Shown in pieces: positions 8,647 to 15,106 of a DNA stretch of 37,847 nt (positions are counted from its first letter, which is position 1; every line of letters starts with the position of its first letter). The stretch spans positions 1 through 37,847 of the forward strand of contig JAMPIL010000015.1 of NCBI GenBank assembly GCA_023662725.1. The letters are read 5' to 3'. Origin of the DNA: Ruminococcus flavefaciens (GTDB lineage: Bacteria > Bacillota > Clostridia > Oscillospirales > Ruminococcaceae). Both the position numbers and the translations under genes were made by a program. A model generated the notes under the pieces. That model was given only the letters and a program-made list of their open reading frames with translations, was not told where the DNA came from and did no database searches.

Positions 8647-8689
8647 TTATTCATCCTCATAAATTCCGATTTATCTTAACAACACAATT

Positions 8690-8728
8690 AAATTATAACA
8701 GGCAGGAGAATTTCGCCTCCCCTGCCTG
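8690..8728 (-). terminator. Terminator or attenuator after argG
   Basis: On the minus strand CAGGCAGG (8721-8728) pairs with CCTGCCTG (8699-8706), with extra G-C pairs inside, followed by TTATAATTTAATT. It lies 17 bases past the argG stop and should separate argG from the downstream arg genes at least partly. The following AT-rich stretch may carry a weak promoter for the P-loop gene. Confidence 0.8.
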
Positions 8729-8744
8729 AAAATATTGAATGAAA

Positions 8745-9974
8745 TTACTTGTTGTTACGTTTCTGATCGAGCTTAGCCTTAACGTGGATCGGGAGACCGA
8801 AGAGGTTGATAAAGCCTTCTGCGTCCTTCTGGTTGTAAACCTCGTCCTCATCGAAAGTAGCAACTTCCTCGTCATAAAGAGTATAAGGAGAAGTTACGCC
8901 TGCGTTGATGATATTGCCCTTATAGAGCTTGAGCTTAACGTCACCTGTAACAGTCTTCTGAGTTTCGGTAACGAAAGCGCTCATAGCCTCACGAAGAGGA
9001 GTATACCACTGACCGTTGTAAACGATATCGGCAAACTTGATTCCGAGGTACTGCTTGATGCGAGCAGTTTCCTTGTCGATACAGATAGTTTCGAGAACTT
9101 CGTGAGCATGGTAAAGGATAGCGCCGCCGGGAGTCTCGTAAACGCCTCTTGACTTCATACCAACGAGACGGTTTTCAACGAGATCAGCAAGACCGATTCC
9201 GTTTTCGCCGCCGAGCTTGTTAAGAGCAGTAACCATTTCAACGCCGTTAAGTTCCTTACCGTCGAGCATTGTAGGAATACCCTTTTCAAAGTGGATAGTG
9301 ATGTAAGTCGGCTTGTCGGGAGCGTCGATAGGAGAAACGCCCATTTCGAGGAAGCCCGGCTTTTCATACTGCGGCTCGTTAGCAGGATCTTCAAGATCGA
9401 GACCTTCGTGTGAGAGGTGCCAGATGTTCTTATCCTTAGAATAGTTTGTTTCTCTGTTTATCTTAAGAGGAATATTATGAGCCTCAGCGTAGTCGATTTC
9501 CTGATCACGTGACTTAAGATCCCATTCTCTCCAAGGAGCGATAATGGTCATATCCGGAGCAAAAGCCTTAATAGCAAGCTCGAAACGAACCTGATCGTTT
9601 CCCTTACCTGTACAGCCGTGACAGATAGCGTCTGCGCCTTCTTTGATAGCGATCTCAGCGATTCTCTTAGCGATTATCGGACGAGCGAAAGAAGTACCGA
9701 GCATATATCTGTTTTCATAGACAGCGCCTGCCTGAACAGTGGGGTAAACGTAATCCTGAATGAATTCTTCCTTAAGATCCTCGATGTAAAGCTTAGAAGC
9801 GCCTGTCTTGATAGCCTTTTCCTCAAGACCGTCAAGTTCTGTTCCCTGACCAACGTCACCGGAAACAGCGATTACTTCACAGTTATTATAATTTTCTTTA
9901 AGCCACGGGATGATGATAGATGTATCAAGTCCGCCTGAATAAGCAAGAACAACTTTTTTTATTTCCTTAGCCAT
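8745..9974 (-). CDS. argG: Argininosuccinate synthase
   Basis: Joins citrulline and aspartate using ATP to form argininosuccinate. The 409-residue protein starts with the PP-loop AYSGGLDTS (11-19) and has [13 protein letters not shown] (the second family signature, about 119-131) and the SRDQE segment. The start is preceded by a full AGGAGG. It is the first gene of the minus-strand arginine cluster and has the best promoter there, at 10029-10056, about 55 bp upstream of the ATG, with an ARG-box-like palindrome next to it. Confidence 0.97.
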   Translation of the reverse strand: MAKEIKKVVLAYSGGLDTSIIIPWLKENYNNCEVIAVSGDVGQGTELDGLEEKAIKTGASKLYIEDLKEEFIQDYVYPTVQAGAVYENRYMLGTSFARPIIAKRIAEIAIKEGADAICHGCTGKGNDQVRFELAIKAFAPDMTIIAPWREWDLKSRDQEIDYAEAHNIPLKINRETNYSKDKNIWHLSHEGLDLEDPANEPQYEKPGFLEMGVSPIDAPDKPTYITIHFEKGIPTMLDGKELNGVEMVTALNKLGGENGIGLADLVENRLVGMKSRGVYETPGGAILYHAHEVLETICIDKETARIKQYLGIKFADIVYNGQWYTPLREAMSAFVTETQKTVTGDVKLKLYKGNIINAGVTSPYTLYDEEVATFDEDEVYNQKDAEGFINLFGLPIHVKAKLDQKRNNK

Positions 9975-10028
9975 AAAAATAAACCTCCTGAATTCAAATG
10001 CATCTCAGCATAAAAATGTTATAATAAC

Positions 10029-10056
10029 ATTATACACCGATTATTGCCAATGTCAA
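10029..10056 (-). promoter_or_regulatory. Consensus sigma-A promoter for argG
   Basis: Minus strand TTGACA (10051-10056), a 16-bp spacer, and TATAAT (10029-10034). Both hexamers are perfect consensus. The predicted start of transcription is near 10021, leaving a short leader with AGGAGG before argG. Confidence 0.85.
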
Positions 10057-10061
10057 GAGCT

Positions 10062-10079
10062 ATTGAATAAATATTCATT
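10062..10079. promoter_or_regulatory. ARG-box-type operator (ArgR/AhrC)
   Basis: The core TGAATAAATATTCA (10064-10077) fits the published 18-bp ARG box pattern wnTGAATwwwwATTCAnw at every fixed position. It sits 5 bp upstream of the argG -35. A weaker half-match ending ATTCA at 10092-10096 lies 19 bp further on, which would suit paired hexamer binding. This suggests arginine-dependent repression of argG; no argR gene is in the window. Confidence 0.7.
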
Positions 10080-10240
10080 TTTATCATAAATATTCACAAA
10101 TATACGCATATTATTCATTCAATAAATCATTATTGAGTATAAAAACCAGTTTTTTCCTTAATGAATGTAGAAAAAAATTTGTTAAAACCTTGTGCGTTTT
10201 GTATGAATTACCGATTTTTCGGCAAGTTTCTCTGAATGAC
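10080..10240. other. AT-rich divergent intergenic region
   Basis: Very AT-rich sequence between the divergent argG and dehydrogenase promoters, with several loose TTCAT/ATGAA half-sites near 10110-10165 that could be additional weak ARG half-boxes. No open reading frame or clear structure is seen. Confidence 0.4.
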
Positions 10241-10268
10241 TTGATATTTTTTAAGTATATGTTATAAT
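10241..10268 (+). promoter_or_regulatory. Extended -10 promoter for the dehydrogenase gene
   Basis: TTGATA (10241-10246), 16-bp spacer, TATAAT (10263-10268) preceded by TGT, which makes an extended -10. Transcription would start at about 10275, almost exactly at the left end of the inverted-repeat element, so the whole element would be the 5' leader. Confidence 0.7.
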
Positions 10269-10272
10269 ATAG

Positions 10273-10437
10273 TATAGGTAATCTCTAAAAACCCTGTTTC
10301 GGCAAGAAAAACAGATAGGTGCGGCAGTTACAAGTAAAGCCCTCGAAGACGGGCTGCCGCCCTGCGAGAGGGATTGACGCAGTAAATGCCGTGCATAGCT
10401 GTTTTTTCTCGAAAAAGGTTTTTAGAGGTTACCTATA
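10273..10437. other. 165-bp element with 21-bp terminal inverted repeats: structured leader RNA or MITE
   Basis: The ends (10273-10293 and 10417-10437) are complementary over 21 bp with one mismatch that would be G-U in RNA; the inner part of each arm reads CTCTAAAAACC or its complement. Inside, GAAAAACAG (10306-10314) pairs with CTGTTTTTTC (10399-10408), GTGCGGCA with TGCCGTGC using G-U pairs, and CCCTC...GGGC-tgcc-GCCC...GAGGG forms a hairpin. The structure is therefore one long branched rod. Terminal TA dinucleotides would suit a Tc1/mariner-type MITE target, while the promoter placed right at its edge suits a leader RNA or small RNA. It matches no riboswitch class I can name. Confidence 0.6.
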
Positions 10438-10488
10438 AAGAAATCAGGAGAATCGCTCCTGACAAATTTGATTACGGAGGCTATTACA

Positions 10489-11439
10489 ATGAGTGATAAA
10501 GCTAAAAACGGAAGCAAAATTACTATACTCGGCGCTGGAAACGTAGGCGCTTCCATCGCATATACTTTCGCAGTTGCAGGAACCTGCTCTGACGTAGTTC
10601 TCGTCGACATCAACAAGGCTAAGGCTAAGGGAGAAGCTATGGATATTCGTCAGGGAGTTTCTTTCGGTCATAACGTTGAGATCTGTGACGGTACATATGA
10701 AGACGCAAAGGGTTCGGATATTGTTGTCGTTACTCTCGGTCTTGCAAGAAAACCCGGTCAGACAAGACTTGATCTTGCTCAGGCAAACGTAAATATCATC
10801 AAGGAAGTTATGCCGCAGGTTGCAAAGTACGCTCCGGATGCAGTTTACGTTGTTGTAAGCAATCCTGTTGACGTTTTAACATATACTATTTTACAGTGTA
10901 CAGATCTTTCACCAAAGCAGGTAATCGGTTCCGGTACAGCACTTGATACATCACGTCTGCGTTCAAGCATTGCCGATCATGTAGGACTCAGCCCGAACAG
11001 CATCCACGCTTATGTTTTCGGCGAGCACGGCGATTCTTCCTTTATTCCGTGGTCGCTCACGAATATTGCCGGTATTCCTATGGAAGAATATTGTCAGGAT
11101 CAGGATCACGTTAATATCAACGAAGATGAGATCATTGATGAAGTCCGCAAAGCCGGTGCAGAAGTTATAAAGAGAAAGGGCGCAACTTTCTATGCTATCG
11201 CAATGTCAGTAAACAAGATCTGCGATTCCATTCTTCGTGACGCAAACAATATCATCACAGTTTCCTATCTTATAGAAGATAAATACGGCATCAACAACAT
11301 CTGCCTCAGCCTTCCGGCAGTACTTGGCAGCAACGGTATTGAAAAAGAGGTCTGCCCCAAGCTTACAGACGCTGAAGTTGAGAAGCTCCAGAAAAGTGCA
11401 GCAGCGCTCAGAAGCGTTCTTGATCAGATCTCATTCTAA
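10489..11439 (+). CDS. NAD-dependent 2-hydroxyacid dehydrogenase, L-lactate/malate dehydrogenase family
   Basis: A 316-residue LDH/MDH-family enzyme. It has the NAD fold GAGNVGAS (16-23), substrate arginines in RKPGQTR (R87 and R93), the LDTSRLR segment (152-158) and the catalytic histidine H180 in GEHGD. Overall sequence and neighbours in related clostridia are usually named L-lactate dehydrogenase. However, the residue at the classical specificity position (102 in dogfish numbering) is Arg here (R87 in ARKPGQ), as in malate dehydrogenases, whereas standard LDHs carry Gln. I therefore leave the gene symbol open: ldh or mdh. The ATG at 10489 has GGAGG 8 bases upstream; a GTG/ATT-type start further up is less likely. 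The 5' leader is the 165-bp structured element. Confidence 0.85.
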   Translation: MSDKAKNGSKITILGAGNVGASIAYTFAVAGTCSDVVLVDINKAKAKGEAMDIRQGVSFGHNVEICDGTYEDAKGSDIVVVTLGLARKPGQTRLDLAQANVNIIKEVMPQVAKYAPDAVYVVVSNPVDVLTYTILQCTDLSPKQVIGSGTALDTSRLRSSIADHVGLSPNSIHAYVFGEHGDSSFIPWSLTNIAGIPMEEYCQDQDHVNINEDEIIDEVRKAGAEVIKRKGATFYAIAMSVNKICDSILRDANNIITVSYLIEDKYGINNICLSLPAVLGSNGIEKEVCPKLTDAEVEKLQKSAAALRSVLDQISF

Positions 11440-11473
11440 AACAATTTCAAAGAACCTGTCTGTAACGGCAATG

Positions 11474-11657
11474 CCGTCAACTTAAGGTCTTTCGCTCCTA
11501 AACACCTTTGATAGGATGTTCATACTATTGACATTATTTTCTAATTATCCCTGATACCCTTTACGGGTGTCAGGGATAATTAATACTGGGTTTCCAAAGG
11601 GATGATATCCCTTTGGCAGGGGGTGTGGGGGACAGAGTCCCCCGCTTAAGTTGACGG
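11474..11657 (+). repeat. Variable-stem intergenic repeat, copy 3, with outer 13-bp inverted repeat
   Basis: Core 11541-11644: stem TAATTATCCCTGATACCC and its near-perfect complement, then AATACTGGGTTTCC, CCAAAGGGAT/ATCCCTTTGG and GGGGGAC/GTCCCCC. The leading GGGCATTCGCCC hairpin is missing here. The copy is framed by a perfect 13-bp inverted repeat, CCGTCAACTTAAG at 11474-11486 and CTTAAGTTGACGG at 11645-11657. It lies between the dehydrogenase gene and hydF, in their direction. Confidence 0.85.
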
Positions 11658-11703
11658 ACTTGTCACTTCCGGCAGGTTCTTATTCTTTTGGAGGTAATTT
11701 ATT

Positions 11704-12903
11704 ATGAGCCTTAACGATACTCCTTCCGGCGAAAGAATGCATATCGGATTTTTCGGACGAAGAAATGCAGGGAAATCCAGCGTAGTAAACGCTGTTACAG
11801 GACAGGAGCTTTCCGTTGTTTCCGACGTTAAAGGAACAACGACCGATCCTGTTGCAAAAGCAATGGAACTTCTTCCTCTCGGAGCAGTAGTTATCATAGA
11901 TACTCCCGGATTTGATGACGAGGGCGATCTTGGCGAACTGCGTGTAAAAAAGACAAAACAAATTCTCAATCGAACCGATATTGCCATTCTTGTTATAGAT
12001 TCCACCATCGGTATGACCGAAACGGAACATCAGCTTGTCCGGCTTTTCAAGGAGAAAGATATCCCATATATAATTGCCTATAATAAGTCGGATATCCTGA
12101 ATAAATCTGTCGGCAGCGAGAACGAAATATCCGTAAGCGCAGCTGATAAAACGAATATTCAAGAGCTTAAAGAAAAGATCGCTGCACTTGTAAGAACCGA
12201 CAATTCAGGAAAAAGAATAGTCGGAGATTTGATAAGCGAAGAAGATGTTATCGTTCTCGTTACTCCGATTGACGAAGCAGCTCCGAAAGGACGAATTATC
12301 CTTCCCCAGCAGCAGACTTTGCGTGACATTCTTGATGCAGGGGCTATTGCGGCGGTAACAAAAGAATTTCAGCTTGAGCAAACTCTTAAAAAACTCGCTT
12401 CCAAGCCGAAAATGGTCATAACCGACAGTCAGGCATTCGCCATGGTGAGCAAAATAGTACCGGAGGATCTCCCCCTGACTTCATTCTCGATACTTATGGC
12501 GAGATATAAGGGATTCCTTGAAACAGCAGTTGCCGGAGCAGCAGCGATCCCTATGCTGAAAGACGGCGACAGCGTTCTTATTTCAGAAGGATGCACGCAC
12601 CACAGACAGTGCGGAGATATCGGAAGCGTTAAACTTCCGGCTCTTCTTAAAAAGACAACGGGAAAAAATCTCAATATCTGTCTTACATCAGGACGTGAAT
12701 TTCCGGAAGATCTCTCGCCCTACAGCCTCGTTATTCACTGCGGAGGCTGTATGCTGAACGAGCGTGAGGTAACTTACCGCAGGAAAACTGCCGAAGATCA
12801 AGAAGTTCCTTTCACCAATTACGGAATCGCACTTGCATATATGAACGGAATCCTGAAGCGAAGTCTTGAGATTTTTCCGAATCTTGCGAGGAAAATAAAA
12901 TGA
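11704..12903 (+). CDS. hydF: [FeFe]-hydrogenase H-cluster maturation GTPase HydF
   Basis: Scaffold protein that receives the 2Fe subcluster built by HydE and HydG and passes it to [FeFe]-hydrogenase. The 399-residue protein has an N-terminal Era-like GTPase domain: Walker A GRRNAGKS (18-25), DTPG (66-69), NKSD (127-130). The C-terminal iron-sulfur site CxH...CxxC is C297, H299, C346 and C349. The start follows GGAGG by 9 bases. The next gene overlaps its stop by ATGA. hydE, hydG and the hydrogenase itself are not in this window. Confidence 0.95.
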   Translation: MSLNDTPSGERMHIGFFGRRNAGKSSVVNAVTGQELSVVSDVKGTTTDPVAKAMELLPLGAVVIIDTPGFDDEGDLGELRVKKTKQILNRTDIAILVIDSTIGMTETEHQLVRLFKEKDIPYIIAYNKSDILNKSVGSENEISVSAADKTNIQELKEKIAALVRTDNSGKRIVGDLISEEDVIVLVTPIDEAAPKGRIILPQQQTLRDILDAGAIAAVTKEFQLEQTLKKLASKPKMVITDSQAFAMVSKIVPEDLPLTSFSILMARYKGFLETAVAGAAAIPMLKDGDSVLISEGCTHHRQCGDIGSVKLPALLKKTTGKNLNICLTSGREFPEDLSPYSLVIHCGGCMLNEREVTYRRKTAEDQEVPFTNYGIALAYMNGILKRSLEIFPNLARKIK

Positions 12904-13286
12904 GAAAACGCATACCGTATGTATTAGGATTTCTGATTCTAACACTTGCAGAAGTTCTTATAGCGTTGTTTATTCACGGCGGATTCGTCCGAAACTATCT
13001 CGGAGACGTTATCGTAGTCTGGGTAATCTACTGTTTTGTACAGGCTATTGCAGGCGGACGCTTCAACGGTTATATCGTAGCCGTGGGAGTTATGATATTT
13101 GCATTTATCGTAGAATTTTTGCAGAAAATAAACATCGTTGATATTCTTGGTCTTGGCGGAATACAGTTTTTCCGTACGCTAATCGGCACAAGCTTCTCAC
13201 CTATTGACCTGATTTGCTATGCCGCAGGCTCTGCAATAATTTGCGTATCCGTATTCATAAAGAATAAAATCAAAAATAAACCGTAA
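12900..13286 (+). CDS. DUF2809-type integral membrane protein
   Basis: A 128-residue protein with four hydrophobic segments (roughly residues 5-26, 34-52, 57-74 and 98-120) and the VEFLQ...GTSFSPIDLICYAAG arrangement typical of the DUF2809 family. Function is unknown. It starts inside the hydF stop (ATGA overlap), so it is translationally coupled to hydF. A bidirectional terminator follows. Confidence 0.75.
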   Translation: MRKRIPYVLGFLILTLAEVLIALFIHGGFVRNYLGDVIVVWVIYCFVQAIAGGRFNGYIVAVGVMIFAFIVEFLQKINIVDILGLGGIQFFRTLIGTSFSPIDLICYAAGSAIICVSVFIKNKIKNKP

Positions 13287-13301
13287 AATCGGTACAATGA
13301 A

Positions 13302-13337
13302 AAAAGCTCCTGTAATATTACACAGGAGCTTTTATAT
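13302..13337. terminator. Bidirectional terminator between convergent genes
   Basis: Perfect 12-bp stem AAAAGCTCCTGT/ACAGGAGCTTTT (13302-13313 and 13322-13333) with a 8-nt loop and T runs in both directions. It separates the hydF operon from the convergent secreted-protein genes. Confidence 0.9.
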
Positions 13338-13340
13338 TTA

Positions 13341-13766
13341 TCAGCCTATTGTAAAGGTATCAATAACAGTTCTTCCGTCAGAATCATATACATTGATAAC
13401 TCTCGGAGGATTTCCGTTCTTTGCTCTTTCCTCCATCATTTTTACCGCTTCTTCCGGACAAGAGGGCTGTTCGCCATCCAGATCTGCGGGATAGGCATAT
13501 CCTCTTATTCCATTGTCTCCCAATACGGCAATTAGATCAGGATAATCACTTACATACATAACGTCAAGTGTACTTCCGAATGTCTGACCATACTCATTAA
13601 CATCATACTTCGGCTGAACATGAGGCACAGGTTCGTTTGTTTCTGCATTATAAACCACAGGTTCGCCAACAACATTTTCTTTCTTTTCCGCAATTGCAAA
13701 TGCTGTTGTAGCAACGGAAAAACCAGCCAAAAGCGAAATAGCTGTAACTACATTTAATATTTTCAT
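13341..13766 (-). CDS. Small secreted protein, unknown function
   Basis: 141 residues with an N-terminal signal peptide (about 1-24, hydrophobic core then TAFA). The mature part has a DLDGEQPSCPEEAVKMMEE segment and ends in an RVINVYDSDGRTVIDTF strand pair, a layout I recognise from small clostridial secreted proteins of unknown role. The start has GGAGG 7 bases upstream. It lies 20 bp downstream of the gene at 13787-14272 and probably shares its promoter. Confidence 0.75.
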   Translation of the reverse strand: MKILNVVTAISLLAGFSVATTAFAIAEKKENVVGEPVVYNAETNEPVPHVQPKYDVNEYGQTFGSTLDVMYVSDYPDLIAVLGDNGIRGYAYPADLDGEQPSCPEEAVKMMEERAKNGNPPRVINVYDSDGRTVIDTFTIG

Positions 13767-13786
13767 AAACTTACCTCCTTAACGTC

Positions 13787-14272
13787 TCATGTATAATCAT
13801 TTAAATTCGGGGTCTTATAAGTTCCATACGTGTAGTAGTCAGTCCCCATCCAAACTTTTATTTGCCCTTGTGAATATACCGCTGGAGAACCAGAAAAACC
13901 CCTTAATGTTTTCGGATTGTACATTGATATTGTATTGCTGCTGTTATATCGCCATTCACCATAATCAACAACATATCCATCTGCATCATATAGTTTTGGC
14001 TTTGACCCCATATATCCAGCCGGTACCGAAACTCCTCCAACAGAACCGATAATGGTAGCCGCAGTTGCATACTTTCCATTAGAATCTGAACCTGTAATTA
14101 TTGAATTATAAACCCTGTAGCTATACCCAGCATGACTTACAGTAAAGGATGCACTGTTTGCAGATGACTGAGCATTTGCAGAAGCTGCAGGTCCAATGCT
14201 TAAGATTCCTATCAAAGTACCGCATATAAACGATTTGATAGAACTCTTAACGTTGTTTTTTAAGCTTTTCAT
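13787..14272 (-). CDS. Small secreted protein, unknown function
   Basis: 161 residues. The signal peptide is residues 1-34 (basic start, hydrophobic core, ANAQ). The mature protein is rich in Ser, Tyr and Gly, with VPAGYMGSKPKLYDADG and a tyrosine-rich C-terminus (YSQGQIKVWMGTDYYTYG). This recalls a widespread clostridial family of small exported beta-rich proteins with no known activity. A GFSGSP motif near residue 127 looks like a serine-protease loop, but no His/Asp partners are evident, so I do not call it a protease. GGGAGG precedes the start. Its codons are AT-rich compared with neighbours. Confidence 0.75.
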   Translation of the reverse strand: MKSLKNNVKSSIKSFICGTLIGILSIGPAASANAQSSANSASFTVSHAGYSYRVYNSIITGSDSNGKYATAATIIGSVGGVSVPAGYMGSKPKLYDADGYVVDYGEWRYNSSNTISMYNPKTLRGFSGSPAVYSQGQIKVWMGTDYYTYGTYKTPNLNDYT

Positions 14273-14341
14273 AATCTACCTCCCTTAATATTCGTACAAT
14301 TGTTTACGGACGTATGATATGATGTTTCTTTTACTATCTTT

Positions 14342-14370
14342 ATTATACAATTTTATACTGTTATTGTCAA
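14342..14370 (-). promoter_or_regulatory. Consensus promoter for the secreted-protein pair
   Basis: Minus strand TTGACA (14365-14370), 17-bp spacer, TATAAT (14342-14347): a perfect sigma-A promoter about 70 bp upstream of the 14272 start. Predicts strong expression. The surrounding 14280-14560 is very AT-rich and otherwise featureless. Confidence 0.85.
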
Positions 14371-14563
14371 TAGTATAAATAAACAGTTATACAATTATAT
14401 TGCTGTTCATATTGCATATATTGTCGCATATATTACAAACATTCTATCAGTAAACAATAAATTCCTTTGCTGCATATAATAAATTGAAGTTGTATAAAAT
14501 CAGCCTTTAAGGGCAATAATATTGACATCAAACAAGTTATTATAAATTCGGGAGATTAACATT

Positions 14564-14911
14564 ATGCCAGTAAAAAGAGGAGAAATTTATTATGCCGATC
14601 TGAGTCCGGTAGTTGGCTCGGAGCAAGGCGGTATCAGACCAGTACTTATCGTTCAGAACGACGTTGGAAACAAGCACAGTCCAACAGTAATAGCCGCAGC
14701 TATAACAAGCCAGCGTGACAAAACTCACCTGCCGACTCATATTGAAGTTCAGGCAGATAAGTGCGGACTTGCAAAAGACAGCATCGTTCTGCTTGAACAG
14801 ATACGGACCATTGACAAAAAACGATTAAAGGATAAAATGGGAGAACTTGACCTTAGGTCTATGAATAAGGTGAATACAGCGCTTTCCATAAGTTTCGGAC
14901 TGGAGATTTAA
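14564..14911 (+). CDS. EndoA/MazF-type endoribonuclease toxin
   Basis: 115-residue PemK/MazF-fold protein. The N-terminus [22 protein letters not shown] is the family hallmark (catalytic Arg in GGIRP near residue 25), and TSQ near 48-50 holds the second active-site residue. It is closest in style to Bacillus EndoA (NdoA), which cuts mRNA at specific sites. GGGAG precedes the ATG by 10 bases. No EndoAI antitoxin and no alr gene precedes it; the region upstream belongs to the divergent secreted-protein promoter. The antitoxin is either elsewhere or lost. Confidence 0.9.
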   Translation: MPVKRGEIYYADLSPVVGSEQGGIRPVLIVQNDVGNKHSPTVIAAAITSQRDKTHLPTHIEVQADKCGLAKDSIVLLEQIRTIDKKRLKDKMGELDLRSMNKVNTALSISFGLEI

Positions 14912-14942
14912 ACGGCACTTCCCGTTTTGAGAGATAAAAGGA

Positions 14943-15100
14943 ATTTTGTTTCCCTTGATTCTTCGCTAAAGAGTATATCTCTCGGGCATCGCCCTGCTTA
15001 TTTCAAATCCCTTATTGGGATTTGAAACAAGCAATACCGGGTTTCCAAAGGGACTGTACGTCCCTTTGGCAGGGAGTTAAGGGGGACAGCGTCCCCCTTA
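14943..15100 (+). repeat. Variable-stem intergenic repeat, copy 4
   Basis: Core 14984-15100, preceded by the conserved lead-in TTTTGTTTCCCTTGATTCTT that recurs in several copies. The central stem is GCTTATTTCAAATCCC with a nearly complete complement (one mismatch). Then AATACCGGGTTTCC, CCAAAGGGAC...GTCCCTTTGG, and a terminal hairpin TAAGGGGGACagcGTCCCCCTTA. It ends 6 bp from the stop of the convergent P-type ATPase gene and could act as a terminator for both genes. Confidence 0.9.
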
Positions 15101-15106
15101 TATCTT

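Noticed and set aside
9501-9516. Second parS candidate around CACGTG in argG
   Set aside because: Only the central hexamer matches; the flanking bases lack the TGTTT/AAACA arms. The same holds for CACGTG at 18511-18516.
13787-14272. Trypsin-like serine protease (GFSGSP motif)
   Set aside because: No catalytic His or Asp context is present and the protein is too short; the motif is probably a chance glycine/serine turn.
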